Assembly (NCBI GenBank): GCA_011109175.1
Contig: RDEW01000022.1
Coordinates: 62,001-126,000, forward strand
Direction: 5' to 3'
Source of the DNA: Dicyema japonicum
Taxonomy: Eukaryota > Dicyemida > Rhombozoa > Dicyemidae
Length of the DNA stretch: 64,000 nt
A program made the translations under genes and the position numbers. Below the pieces are notes generated by a model. The model made no database searches and was not told where the DNA came from. It saw only the letters and a program-made list of their open reading frames with translations. Below, one piece after another: positions 10,855 through 23,144 of this stretch; position 1 is the stretch's first letter; every line of letters begins with the position of its first letter.

Positions 10855-11290
10855 CAACATTAGTGTGGTTATATGTGGCTACTTGAATTGAAGATTTTTT
10901 TTCTGTTCTCCTTTCCCTTTTGGCTTCACTAGGCTTGAGTTATTAGTGTGGTGGACCAGATTAAGCAATAGTGCAACATGAGATGACTAATTGGTTGAAG
11001 TTTCTGCTTGTTCGTCTGTTCCTCCTCACTTTTCCTATTAGAGTGGCGTCATGTGATCCACCTCTCTAGGTGGCGTCCAGTGCCAAACCGGCACGAAAAA
11101 GGATCATTCGCTATCTCCCACTCCAGTGGAGGGTTGACGCACAACTGGAAGTATGACGTCTTTTACCCTTTATATTGATTCCGGATGGACTTTGTTTCTG
11201 TAGAAGTGGAAACTGGATACACTTAATTAGTTGTTTACTTTAACTTCGTTCTCGGTGTATCCGGGGTTGATAAATAAATAGTCTTCCGCA
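10855..11290 (+). mobile_element. SINE-2-like dispersed repeat, longest copy
   Basis: It begins near CATGGCGCC and continues through GTGGCGTCATGTGATCCACC, GGTGGCGTCCAGTGCCAAAC, AAGGATCATTCGCTATCTCC and CACTCCAGTGGAGGGTTGAC. It ends in TCTCGGTGTATCCGGGGTTG then ATAAATAAATAG. The last part matches the 3' tails of the LINE-B fragments. It is probably a non-autonomous retroposon using LINE-B machinery. No convincing tRNA head is visible. Confidence 0.65.
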
Positions 11291-11339
11291 GAAAAATCGT
11301 GCACTTCGAATAAGCAATGTTAAAAATACCTAAAACAAT

Positions 11340-11910
11340 AATATATACTATGAGTAAACAATGCACGAGTCTGCGCTATCTGGGAGTCAACTATGGACAC
11401 GCAGGAGATTACATGGACGACATAAGAGAGAGGAGTAAAAAAGCTTTCCAGTCGCTCCTGTGTATTTGAAAGTTACACGTTAGCTGTGACACCTAACTGT
11501 TCATCTTCAAGGGAGCTATTTTTCCTAGCCTACTTTATGGGTGCGAGGGGGTGGTTCTTCGCTCACAAGGGGGAGAAGATCTTATCCCTCCTAGAGAAGA
11601 CAAGGAGAGCTGCAAGTAAGCTCTTCTTAAACAAGAAACTGAGAGACTGTCTAAGAGATTACGAAGACAAGCTTTAGAACTGATTAACAGGATTGTGGAG
11701 GATCGGATCAATGGTTTCCTGAGGAGATCAAAGGTACAGGACACATATATATAAAACTGGGAGAAACGTTCTGAAAATTTTTTTAAAAAGGAGTAGGTTT
11801 CCATTAGTCAACAACTATCCAAAAAAAATCCCCAAGACTGCAGTTCTCTTAAGTTCGAGCATAAGAAGACTGCTGAGGAAGGCCAGGATCACCTGAATTT
11901 CTTTCATTCT
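11340..11910 (+). mobile_element. LINE-B remnant: RT thumb to C-terminus
   Basis: Frames read SLRYLGVNYGHAGDYMDDIR, then FKGAIFPSLLYGCEG, a stretch shared almost base for base with 43370-43600, and finally RLLRKARIT-stop near 11895. These are the post-YADD thumb region and the conserved C-terminus of an APE-type LINE. Several frameshifts are needed, so it is dead. Confidence 0.75.
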
Positions 11911-12289
11911 GCCTACGACGGTGTTTTTTCAGGTTCATTAAATTTATATTCTATGTCTGCTTGATAAAATTCAATTTAAGAAATTTCGGTAGATTGGTCG
12001 TAAAATATATTAATGAAAATTCTGATAGGGTTAAGGGACCACTCGTCTACAGGTTAATTGTCACCAAATACGCCTATGAAAATAGAGACAACTCGTCTAA
12101 TGAGGATATATATATTTATTACGTCTTTTTCGAATTTTCTGTTATTTTTTCCCATAGCCGAGTTGTCCGTAAATTTTATCTAGAAGAATTCAGGGACAAC
12201 TGACCTAGAGAACTGTTACGATTTTGAAAAGTTTCACCAGCCTGGAGAGTACCAACTCCGCGAACCGGAAAGGCATTGAGCAAGGACCC

Positions 12290-12850
12290 CGAATTCTCTA
12301 CGGATGCTTCATTTAGAATTGTGCGGCGATGGTTATCTGCGGACTTTCCAAGTTTTTAACGGACCTTTTCACATTGGATTTCATCCCAGTTTCTTTGGGA
12401 GATATGGTCCTTCGAAACATCAAGCTTGCAACCGTGTTAAGCAGAGTCCAGATTCAATCCAGGGCAGGATTGAGTCGGCCATGATATTAATTGAAGAATA
12501 TTAATCGTGTCTATAAATGACCTTGAACGTACCTTTCCGGATGATGAATGCGTCCGTATTGGGATCTCATCACAACTGCCGATGCAGAGACCAGACTGAC
12601 TTTTTGGCCTGCACTCACTCTCCTGCAGGACGAGTGCGTTCAAATCTCACAGACACATGACTTTAACGAATAGGTTAGGCTAGCTTTGGACGCTGCCGGA
12701 TATCATTCTATACTCGAACTAGTCGGCCTTCGCAGACTAGACGTAAAACGACCAGATCGAATAACCATCCTCCTTTGAAGTCGGAAAACCTTTTGTCGCC
12801 TGAATCAATACATTCGCCCTTGCAACCTACATCAGAGTGCCTCTGGGGTC
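12290..12850 (+). mobile_element. LINE-C remnant (C-terminal region)
   Basis: Frames near 12540-12660 read TFPDDECVRIGISSQLPMQR and FGLHSLSCRTSAFKSHRHM. Downstream, near 12735-12800, KRPDRITIL can be read. This succession (G-L-H-x-L-S-C, R-H, KRPDG) matches the C-terminal part of a LINE polyprotein common in invertebrates, whose RT-proximal portion (GGLG...) is found at 59820-60190. Frames are broken repeatedly. The assignment comes from family recall and is moderately certain. Confidence 0.5.
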
Positions 12851-12859
12851 TGCTCTACG

Positions 12860-14470
12860 TTGAGAAAGATAATAGGTCACGAGCAAAGTGAGCGGTACTA
12901 CCCAAGGATTTGGTTTTCCGGCCACGATTGAAACTTCTGGTTCCTACGATGCTGGAATTCCTGAGTCGTCTAAGAAATCGGATTTCTACATGAACAAGAG
13001 ATCTCTCTCGCCATCCTGCGAAGCAGTTAGAGCTGTATGATAAGTATCACCAAGTTTATTATGTTGGAGGAGTTAAATAGTAAGGGATTCTATTGATTCG
13101 GCCCTGTCTCTCTTGAAACTTTGAAGATTCTTGTTACCAAATCACTTTCGTTACTTCTGCCATCGGATTGTCGATAGCTGAAATAAAGAGATCACAGACA
13201 GAACTTTATGGTACTTGAACCTAAAAAATATTGGATACCAGGATTTAGACTTTGTTATATCACCAAAAGTTGTCATTAAATGATATTTTCTTACTTGGCG
13301 GATAAAAGCTTACATTTTTCTTTTTCTGTGTGAACACTCGTGTTGAGTCTGTCCAAATGTCATAACTACCAAAACAATCAGATTTGCTGTATTTGTATGA
13401 CATTGTTCATAGTATAGGTTAAAATTTAATTAACATGTAACTTATATCCACTTCGACGGTCGGAAGTAGACACACCCTTCCACCAATATTTGCCATTGTG
13501 AAAACTCCTGTTGAGTAGGAAAGGCGTTTCACGAGACAAGTAGAATGCTTGAAAGCTCTTAGGATTCGAATAAAAAACAGAGCATAGAGAAATCCTTCGA
13601 CCGTAACAATGTAGGAATCTAACCCCCAGTTAGTCGGGACCTGAGCGACTCACTAACAACTATGTTGATATATTTCAAAAACCAGAATTTTAAGTGAAAA
13701 AAACAAAAAAAACATAGAAAAAAATAAAGCAATTATTTTCACTCTTCTTTTATGTACGTAGGATATCCCATTCTCCTGATTTTCTTCTAGGACATATGCT
13801 TACAACTTTAAAATTTTGTTATACAAATTTAGTCATAGAGTAGATGTTTCCATAATTTTGATTTCCATCTTTGTCATTCTCATTATGATTGAATCTCCCA
13901 TGTTTATTTCTTCGTCGAATTTCTATTTTCTTTGAGTCGCTATCAAGCCCCAATAAATAATCTGATAGAACCTGGAGGAATGCACACTGCGATACCACAT
14001 CTTGAACTTCGTTCCGCGTTATTCCATAGATTTTTGAGTTTAGAATACTATACAGCTTGTAGCAGCAAAAATGATTGAAATTGTGCTCAGCCTTATATAT
14101 TAATTATATATACAAAACTTTTATTATTTTCAGCTTCAGCTCGTTTTCGTCAATTGCAAAAAAAACCTTATTTGTTACTGCTAATCTGTATGTATGCGAA
14201 ATACAGGGGAGGATGGAAACGACTCATAGCGCATATCCAGAGATGCATGGCAAAAATAGAATCTCAAATTAGTTGACTTTTCTGGTTCCGCGGACATTGC
14301 TAATAATAATTTGTATGTATACGTTAAAATATCTGAAATTTAGAATTTTTGACGTGGAACGTATTTTGTGTCGTTCCTTTTTTTCAGTTTCGTCAAAAAG
14401 ATATTGAAAGCTGTAAGTTCCTGACTTTTTCGAGAATGTCTTGAAAGACTCAATACAACGTTCATCATTC
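12860..14470. other. No gene recognised
   Basis: The stretch changes from mixed composition to AT-rich. I find no family motif, no exon chain and no clear repeat. Confidence 0.4.
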
Positions 14471-14477
14471 TGGATCA

Positions 14478-14800
14478 ATGGTTAATCCCCTACTCACAAA
14501 AGCTACAAGCCGTAGTCGCAGATCCGAATTCCTTCGGGTTTGTAATGAAGATGGAAACCCGCTTGGCCTGTCCTTCTCCAAAGCAAAAGAAAGTCGATTG
14601 GTTAAAAAGTTTTCCTCCACAATCGGATTCCTCTGCAGGGATGAGAGTAGGATCTTTCGCATGGTAGTCGGAATAATGGGAGACCCCAGACGTTGGATGG
14701 CTAGTTTAGTAGCGGGAACTGGGCTTACCTGACTGTCTGTGGTTTTTTCTGTCTTTTTCCCTCGGTAATCCTTGGGTTCTAAATAAATAAAGCCATACAA
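14478..14800 (+). mobile_element. LINE-B C-terminus and 3' tail
   Basis: An open frame of 84 codons ends VAGTGLT-stop at 14732. It is followed by TTTTTCCCTCGGTAATCCTT and GGGTTCTAAATAAATAAA. Both the coding end and the tail match the LINE-B consensus in this window. The internal protein is not recognisable on its own. Confidence 0.5.
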
Positions 14801-14829
14801 ATTATTATTAAAAAGCACTCCCAAGAAAA

Positions 14830-16430
14830 CATAAAATTAGTTAAGTTTCTCTTGTGCCATATTCCTAATCATCCTCTCCGTCAGCCCCGACCATGATCCC
14901 CCGTTGCACACTAGTTCTCTTAGGTATTCTATGTTGTCAGCCATTTCCATTATATTATTAGATGCTGCCCACACTCTTTTATCACAGTGAATCAGGTCCT
15001 AATGGACTGTAAATCCGAGACCATAATGTCGGCAGGCCGATGAGAGGGTAAGAAGCTGGAATTTTCTAAACGGTTCTGTAAATTGTACGGTCATTTTTGT
15101 CTCTTGTAGACAGCAGACAGAGAAGTCGAATTTTGTTAGATCGCATACCAGTTAGTGTTTCTTGTAAGGTTGTTTAAGTCATCTGCAATTAAAAGATCCC
15201 AGAGTGAACGGAGAGGTCAGTAGAGAATACGAATTGAGGTGGTGACGACGCTTCTATTGCACTATGTCTTATTCGTATTCCTTAAGCCATACAAAACCCA
15301 TTATTTTTTTTAATTTTAGGGATATTTTCATTATTTAATTTTATTAATTATTATTTTTAACTGAAATATATATTTAAAAATATTATTATTACAATATAAA
15401 CGCTAGTGATCCGTCAGTTGCTTTACCCGCATACGAGCTTTGACAATTAATTTGACAGAATTCAAAATTAGTCTCAAACTGGAATAGTCACTGGCTTTCA
15501 CGAACATCATGGCTTTAATATGATGAGTTTAGAAGATTATTTATTTACCCCCAGACTATTCAAGTCATGCAATCTATTGACTAACAAAAAATTAACATGA
15601 ATCTATTGCGGCTCAGAAACTGAAGGTCGATCGTAGCAAGAGAATATATGACCTGTTTTGTGGTCGCCAAGAAAATATATACTTGTCTTATATTCTTTCT
15701 AAAGATCGATTACCACGGTGGAGATATATGACATAGAAAATCTTATGATTAGTCATGTTGCAGCCAGAAATCATCGTATAGTAAGCAAATCGCAATTTAA
15801 GTTCTTATAATGATGAAAGATTCTTATCACCACCTTCAGATTCAACGTCTGCGTCAGAATTTAGTATTTGGTTCTTCGGAGTTATATTTCCTCCTGAAAG
15901 CTGTTATTTAAGTGCACGACAGGTTCTCGATTGTGTGATACTTTAGATTCTTTAAAATTGTTGATGTGTACGACAAAAAGAAAACAAAGAATATTAGCAG
16001 TCAAATCAGTTAATAATGACACTCAATCTTCACCATCATAATTTCAACGTTATTAGCAACTCCAACACCATCAAGGTTGAGAGCTGTTAAACACTTTCTA
16101 TTTAGTAATTCCTGCTTACAATAATTACCCAATTCTCCATGCTGAATCCTTTACGATCTTTTGGTATCCTGGAAGAATCTCTGAGATCATCAGTAGATTC
16201 TATCGGAGTAGCTGTTTTAAGACCGAGCTGCTTTTCTATAATAAAGATTGTGTCCATGAAAGGATTTTTGGTTCTTTAGAGATACACTTGAAACTTGACT
16301 GTTGCCAATATTTTAATATATTTTTTAGCTTTGATACACAATTTTTTGAAATGACTGAAAAAATATTGTTTTTAAATGATTTGGTGTCAGATTGATTTTT
16401 TTGCTGAGTGGTTGACATCTCTATGATTAT
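14830..16430. other. No gene recognised
   Basis: AT-rich, with short frames only. I saw no repeat family with confidence. Confidence 0.4.
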
Positions 16431-16539
16431 GTCTATGTCTATATCGTACTCTTAGTCTGTCTATTCTACCCCGGTTATAATTCCAACTTTCAACGTCAGA
16501 GGACTCACTTGGAATATTAAACAGGAGACCTTATGCATG

Positions 16540-16640
16540 GATTGGGGAGGAGACTAACATGGAGAAAACTGATAGAACGGATAGTGAAGAACACGGCATG
16601 TGCTGAGCCATAAGTATACATATGCTTATGGGTTACGAGG
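16540..16640 (+). mobile_element. LINE C-terminal fragment, left arm of an inverted pair
   Basis: The frame reads RRLTWRKLIERIVKNTACAE-stop. It corresponds to the minus-strand fragment at 17055-17235 (KVAWRKLVERTMKSKEKVQL-stop). Both look like the extreme C-terminus of an APE-type LINE. Flanking sequence including TAGTCTGTCTATTCTACCCC near 16453 is also shared. Confidence 0.6.
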
Positions 16641-16794
16641 GAATGCATCAAACAAACTAGTGTCAGATTACATTTATTGGACTTTAATGCTAAAGCCATC
16701 TAAATATGTGATTTCCTGTATCTAAGCTGATTATATTCTACAGTTGAGTTCTCTTCCCTCACAATCTTCTTAACAGATTAAACCTTCCTTAATT

Positions 16795-16880
16795 ATTTTA
16801 TAACGATGACAGTACGGCGCAGTGCAACGAGTGTTGTCAAAACGTCTTAGCTCGAATCTCGCTGCTGTAAATTCTGGCTG
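16795..16880 (+). mobile_element. Possible SINE-1 tRNA-like head
   Basis: AGCTCGAATCTCGCTGCTGT matches the B-box region of SINE-1 (GGTTCGAATCTCGCTGCTGT). An A-box-like GGCGCAGTGCAACG lies about 35 bp upstream. The SINE body is not present downstream. Confidence 0.4.
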
Positions 16881-17054
16881 AAAGTTCAAAATGCTAAAAT
16901 ATTGATCAAATCTTACTAATTGAATGAATCAGAAAAATTATACATTAAATTTTATAACTTTTTTTTAAAGTAAAAGAGAATTTATTTTTTTAATTTTTAT
17001 AACTAATTTGAGTCACATGAAATTAACATCAAAGCTTAATATGGAAACTTAGTT

Positions 17055-17240
17055 AATGCACTCCATGTGCTACCCATAAGCATATGAATACTTATAGTTG
17101 TACTTTTTCCTTGCTCTTCATTGTCCGTTCTACCAGTTTTCTCCATGCAACTTTCCTCTTCGCACAGCTCCGCAATTCACCGAGGTCTTCCATGGGGTAG
17201 AATAGACAGACTGAGAGTACGATAAAATAGACATTATTAG
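17055..17240 (-). mobile_element. LINE C-terminal fragment, right arm of an inverted pair
   Basis: The minus strand reads MEDLGELRSCAKRKVAWRKL then VERTMKSKEKVQL-stop, a LINE C-terminal segment homologous to 16540-16640 in opposite orientation. The two arms are separated by about 410 bp. Confidence 0.65.
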
Positions 17241-17654
17241 AGAGGTGTCAACTACTCAACCAACACAGTAAGTACATAATATTAACCAATAGAAAAGCTC
17301 CACCTGCCAAGAAACAGAGATTATGTTATTCCAAGGCGCTGAAAGAACCATCTTCAGTTACAAGGTTTCTGGGTCCCTTCGCGATTGTATTCCCAATTTC
17401 AATGACTCTTATCAATTCTTCCAACCGTTTAAGAGGTTTCAAAGAAGATTGGGACGAAACGGAAGGGATCTCCGAGAGCAGTGTAGTTTTTAACAGATTT
17501 AATGCAATACAATTTTCGTCAATAGCGGTTAACTCCTAAATGTTAGTTTCAGCCACAGCTCTAAGGATTGAAAACACATTTTCTCTGACAACTTGTAAGG
17601 AAATGCACTCAATAAGCCGACTCTTTCTCTCTTATCCTTTTTCCTCCTCGCGAT

Positions 17655-19395
17655 CTTCTTATTATTATTATTTAACCCAAAAACACCAATAATTAATCTC
17701 GTTGAAATTAATTAGGTGATCCCGACGATTTTGAAGAGCTTTCTTAGCTTCTCCCGATGCTGGACTTTTGACCCAACACATTCACGGTATGGGCGGGGGA
17801 CAGTGTTCGTGAGAAAGCTAACTGGGGTGATGTGCTTCTGGAAACTTGATACAGGATAGTCTGTCGACGACAGGTCGTGCTGGAGGGTTAACGTCATCTT
17901 CCGAGTTTTTTATCCGAGGTAAATAGAATGATGGAGGATTTTTCGGGAGATATGTTTATCCGGTTTTGATGTAGCCAAATTTGAATTTGAAGCAAGACTT
18001 CTTGTACTTTTTTTGAAGCATTCGTGAGGTTTTTATCACGTGAAATAATGAGTAGGTCATCAGCATAGGCGAAAATTTTTGAGTCTTCCATAACTGGGTT
18101 GGGAATGTCGGAAAGGTATAAGTTGAATAGGGCAGGAGACAAAAGGAGCCTTGGGAAACTCCAATTGGAAGTTCTTGATACTGATCGAATTCCATCCAAG
18201 CATACACGCCCTCTCCTTCCGCTGAGGAAATTTGAAAGCCATAATTTTATGTTCGAGTTGATGGATAGTCTAAATATTTTTTGAGTGAGGATTTTTCTGG
18301 ATACAGAATCGAAGGCCGTTTGTAGGTCGAGACAGCATAAAACCGATTTTAGATGTGGTTTGCAGGAAAGCCTTCGAAAATGAACTGGTTCAATGAGGTA
18401 GGGTGTGTTGATGTAGATCGGTCTCTCCTGAAACCATGTTGGAGATGTGCAAGGGGAAGGGCGGGGTAAATGATGTGTAGAACGAGTTTTTCCAGGAGCT
18501 TCGAGGATGAGCATAATAGTGCAATGTGTCTGTACGAAGAAGGGTCGTTCTTTGGCCTTCCCGGCTTGAGAATTGGGCCTATGTTGGACTGTTTCCAAAT
18601 GTCTGGAATTTGGTTATGGTTTATTGAAACGTTAAAAATGTTCCGGAGCGCTTATATTCCAATTGGGCCGAGATGTTTGAGTAGAATAGCTGGAATCAGA
18701 TCAGGACCGCAGGAGAGGGAAGATTTTGTATTTTTGATTTCATTCCAAATATCGGAGTGTGATAAGCAATAGAATGAAGGAGACATTTTTGGCTTCGTGA
18801 ACGTAAAGGAATGGCTGGTTTTTAAGAATTTCTTGTGGCTGATTCCGACATAAAACTTCATTAGGTTGTTTAGTTCTTAGACATTTAGTTGGCCTGTGTT
18901 ATTGGATTTTGTATATGGTCCGAGCTTTATAATGGTCTTCCCACATGTAATGGGTAGATTTATGCTTGCATAGACCTCTGATTCTGATTTCCCATTCATT
19001 CCTTTGAGATGATTTCAACCTATATGCAATTCCGTCGTTGGGGCTCTTGATTTGGGGAAAGGTGGAAGATTCTTTTCTTGATGAGGGCTCTAGCATCTTG
19101 GGATAAATCGTTTTCTTCCCAATAAGATCACGTTTTTTAGGTATTTCATAGCTCCATCAATAGATTTGAATAAATTGCTGTCGAAGTATTGTAGCATTAT
19201 GTCTGTGAAAGTTGAATAATCTCTCCAGTTTGCGTTCTTATAGTTGAAGAATGACGTAGTTTTCTTCCTGGGAGGAATGGCTTTCTTGATTCTGATGATG
19301 ATCGGGTTGTGATCTGAGTTGAGGTCATAGTCGACAGACCATGAAATGGCATATATTATATTGTTGAAGAAATATGAATCCTGAAGCGGAGAGTC
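17655..19395 (-). mobile_element. Jockey-like LINE remnant: EN end, RT, C-terminus, 3' tail
   Basis: Read on the minus strand from 19395 down: end of an APE endonuclease with LNSDHNPIIIRIKKAIPP (about 19290-19325) and FFNYKNANWRDYSTF; RT fingers with GPDLIPAILLKHLGPIGI (about 18660-18720); LDLQTAFDSVSRKIL; GVSQGS in a shifted frame; palm FAYADDLLIISRDKN (about 18030-18075); a thumb; then ECVGSKVQHREKLRKL and IVGIT-stop at 17712. A tail follows with GGTGTTTTTGGGTTAAATAA and more TAA repeats. Several frameshifts and stops are present. The 5' part (ORF1 and first half of EN) is missing, as expected for 5' truncation. This is the best-preserved LINE-B copy. Confidence 0.88.
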
Positions 19396-19674
19396 TAATT
19401 AATTAATTTCACTAATTTGTTAACATTGTTTTTGTTTGAATAAATTTGTGCTTGGAGTATAAAAAATTGACGGTGAACTGCATGTGAAAAAAAATATAAA
19501 ATAAGGGAAAATTCTCGTTATGAAGCATTACTGCTTGATTAGAAGTTACAGAAATAGTTGAATATCCATTATTTTGATAACAGCCAGATTGAAATCAAAA
19601 ACAACAAAATCGAATTAATATATATCTGCAGCACAAGAACTTATGTTAATTGCATATGATGTGTTATAATTATT

Positions 19675-20720
19675 GGTTATTATTATTACCTCCAGGATCA
19701 CTGGGTCAAAGAAAAGAAATAAAAGATTCTTAACTAACTAAGTGATCCCAGACCGACAAGGGAGAGGACGATACCGGTGGTGTCGAGAATCCTGAACAGA
19801 TCTTCTCATTGGACATGGCAACGGCCCAAAATTTCTGTATGATTTTAGATATTTCGATAGTGTATGGAATAGAGAACATATTTGTAATCTAGCCTCCTTT
19901 AAGAGTTTACGTTGTAACTTGATTAAAAGATTTTTAATGGGCTGGATTTTGTGATTTGGTCTAATTAACCTTATTGCAGTCTCCTAGATTGCGGATAGTT
20001 TCAATGAGGAGGATCGTGAAATCTACATTGCCCACGAGAACTTGAATAAGGAATCGTTGGTCGGATAAATTGTTTCATAAATCGTGCCAAGGGTACCAGT
20101 TCGTCTCTAAGTGTTTTGCGAGCATTTATAATTCTCATTTTCTTCAGAAAGTTACTATGTTCTCAACATGTGGGATAAAGGTGAGTCCTTGGTCAATTGT
20201 GATTCCCAGAATCTTCGGTGTTTTGTTAATATGAATAGCCTCGTTCTTCATAAAGTTATTTGGTTTGACATAGAGCTGTCTTTTGTGAGTGGAAAACAGC
20301 GAGACAGAGGACATTGTTGCTGATGTGTCGAGTCTCCGCTTCGAGAGCCATAGTTCCAGCTTGTCAAGCATTTGTTGAGCTGACTGAGTTGCTGGTTGAA
20401 TGCTTCTGTCATTGGAGGCAAAAATAAAATCGTCGGCATAGGAGAGGATTAGACAGTTTTCATTACAGGATTGTGGCATGTCGTTTACGTAGAGATTAAA
20501 GAGTTGGTGTGATATTGGGAAGCATTAGGGACTCTATTTAGGAAGTTTGCAAGATCTTGATTTTATGTTGTTGCAGAGTACTTGTGCTCATTTTCCATTT
20601 AAGAAGTTTCCAAGCCAAATTTTCAAGTTCGGATAGATGTTGGTTTCAAATATTTTCGTTGTAAGGAGTTTCCTAAGGACTGAGTCAAACGCTATTATGA
20701 TGTCCAAGGATATAAATACT
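19675..20720 (-). mobile_element. LINE-B remnant: RT palm/thumb to 3' tail
   Basis: The minus strand contains ILSYADDFIFASNDRS (about 20425-20455), LDKLELWLSKRRLDTSATMS and LYVKPNNFMKNEAIHINKTP KILGITIDQGLTF, ending SGIT-stop near 19745. The tail is CCCAGTGATCCTGGAGGTAA with TAATAATAA. Homologous pieces occur at 51720-52030 and 58110-58520 on the plus strand. Upstream RT motifs are degenerate. Dead copy. Confidence 0.85.
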
Positions 20721-20984
20721 GTCATCTGATGGGGTTTGGGGGAGTTAAATCCTACCGCAATGAATTGTGTGTAAGTTGTGAGGTATGTGTTGTCGAATGT
20801 TTACCCGTAATCAGTGATGGGTCGAAAGTATTGAGATTGAGTCTTGTACTTTTTCTAGATCAAGCCTTTCAAGGACGCCCAAGCCATGCTTCGATTATTA
20901 GCGAATGGGAATATCGTCATCACTTCGGGCGTTGCCATCGCAAAGGAAGAAAATGGTTAAATTACTTCAACGGTTGACTAATTT

Positions 20985-21725
20985 TACTGTCAAAGAGAAA
21001 TGACCTATTTTTACTTTCAAGTAGAAAAGAACATCGGAGTTAAATATCTTTTAGTCCTGATAGATCAATCTGTAGCCAAAATCGCACAAAAAATTATTTT
21101 GTAATCAAACGATTACCTTATTCGATTTTAATATTTCACATCAAATCAATTCAGGAGAGCAAATGACTATAATTCGTTACAAAAAAAATGTCATCTATTT
21201 GATTCTAAAGAAGGCAAAAAAATCTCTATTATGCACATGCTAACTAGTTCATACTGCTTTGTATTAACTTCACGTCTAATCCTGTAAAATTAGACCAATT
21301 AAATTACTCTACAGTACTCTTGTCTAAGAAAAAATAATTTCATTTACCCTGCAGTACTCTTGTATGAAAAACAATTAAATATCATTATCTCAAACCAAAA
21401 TCCAGGTCATCCGCATATCTTAATTCCTAGATAAAAGTAGGACAATTTTTAGCTCTCGGATTACGAAGAGCAGCTACCAGATAAACAACAAAAGAATTGT
21501 TATTATGAGTCACTTTCTGAAGTGTCAATGTGCGAAGCTTCTCTTCAGATTCACTTAAATTTTGATTTTTGCGCAATTTGACCTGTAATTAAACATTATT
21601 CAAAAGGTATTAATCTTTTTGACACAATTTTAAACATTTTGATGAACTTATTAGACATTGTGACAAAGTTATTAGACATTTTTGACAAATTTATTAAATT
21701 TTATGGTAAAGTTATTAAACAGATT
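20985..21725 (+). repeat. Repeat unit Y, copy 1 (ends in degenerate tandem repeat)
   Basis: This unit is repeated inverted at 57105-57850. Shared landmarks include CTGATAGATCAATCTGTAGC, AATCAATTCAGGAGAGCAAA and two copies of CAGTACTCTTGT about 55 bp apart. It ends in a run of about five imperfect units of about 21 bp related to TGACAAAGTTATTAGACAT (21605-21725). One frame (VLIDQSVAKIAQK...FVIKRLPYS) is open for about 50 codons in the partner copy. The origin is unknown. Confidence 0.75.
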
Positions 21726-22139
21726 GGAAAACCATGTTAATTGTGTAATTTAATTAAAATATTTTTTAATTTTATTTATATAATCCAATACTTCATTTAA
21801 TAAAATTATTAATTATTACGACTGTAATTAATGTAATAATTTTTATTTCTTGTGGTAATCGTATATTCATTATTTTTGTATTTAATCTCATAGATGTTCA
21901 CTTTTCTCGTGTTAAACTTGTCATTCGATATTTTGACATCACAGCATATTTGCAAACGAATTAACCGAGAAATTCTGTATTAAATTTAAATTATTATGAT
22001 ATTGGTATGATTGTACATATTCGATAACTGACCTACCTGATTTTAAAATATTATTAATTCAAAATATTAAATTTGAACCTGATGTCCTTTTCATTATGGG
22101 AATGAAGTTAGAGAATTGTATTATTATTAATTATTCATA

Positions 22140-22720
22140 GTCATGTTGAGATCAAAGTTTAAAATCTGTAGACAACCAAACATTCCCCCTACTATTAATG
22201 TTATATATATTTTTAAATTTATAGAGATTTTGCTAATTGTAATTCCCTCAAATTCATATCGATGGAATTTGCGGAAAATTTGTCATTACTTAATATATGT
22301 ATTTTTTGTAATTAATGTAGTCTTTCCTAGGAATAAATGTTATTCAAACTTTTAAAATTATTTCCAACTTGTTTAATTAATGTATTTTTAATAATAATAT
22401 AGTCTTATCGTTTGCATTGATCCATTCGATATTCCAGAGGCGTATGATATTATATTTAGTATAGATATGAGAGATCTAATATATTAATCTCAGAATAATA
22501 AATTGTATATGTTCGAAATAATATATTTAGAGAACAAAGGCCGACATATGAATCACGTAATTAATAACGTTATTTTAGTCTGCAGTGCCATTAAAACAAG
22601 TATAATGTACTTGGAACTTGCGGAGTTAATAACATTTAACTAACTTAATCGGTTTTTTCTGGATAAAATTGGTGTTAATTAATTCAAATTTATTATGATT
22701 TAATTAATATCCTGGTTGGA
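22140..22720 (+). pseudogene. Possible galectin-like remnant, copy 1
   Basis: This is homologous to 53610-54240 (same strand). Landmarks are CCAGAGGCGTATGATATTAT near 22434, GTAATTAATAACGTTATTTT near 22557 and AATATCCTGGTTGGACAACT near 22708. The frame gives PEAYDIIFSIDMRD. See the better copy at 53393 for the tentative galectin reading. This copy has more stops. Confidence 0.4.
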
Positions 22721-23144
22721 CAACTGAATCACAAAGCTATACTCTTGTCTCTAAAGAATAATTTACTTTCAAAAAACATGAGAGAAGAATCGACTTTGAC
22801 AGGTGTTAAAGAACGGACGGTTTTCCTCAGATTTATGCAGACCGATGTAAGCATTATCCTAATTAATCATATGAGGAGTAAACTACTAGCTTTACTCACA
22901 CGATTACTCTCATTATAAAGAGGAATATGTTCAAACAGTTGAGAACGATGATGGGACCATTGACTCTATAAAAACATCTTCATTTTACTGAATACAGCAA
23001 TGTAAACCAAAATGGAGCCATATAATAAAATATTTTGATTAGCATAGTTTATGCAACTCTTTTTGAAAAATTCCGAATCTGATCAAAACACTCCCGAAAA
23101 CGAGGACGTTTATCTTCCCTACCCATAAAGAACACAGTAAAACG

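Noticed and set aside
12600-12660. SINE or tRNA B box (GCGTTCAAATCTCAC)
   Set aside because: The segment reads better as LINE-C coding sequence (LSCRTSAFKSHRHM), and no A box lies at the right distance.
14465-14824. Minus-strand 119-codon frame
   Set aside because: Overlaps the LINE-B C-terminus and 3' tail, which have the recognisable signals on the plus strand.
18060-18284. Overlapping small frames in the RT region
   Set aside because: They are frameshift fragments or antisense shadows of one Jockey-like RT.
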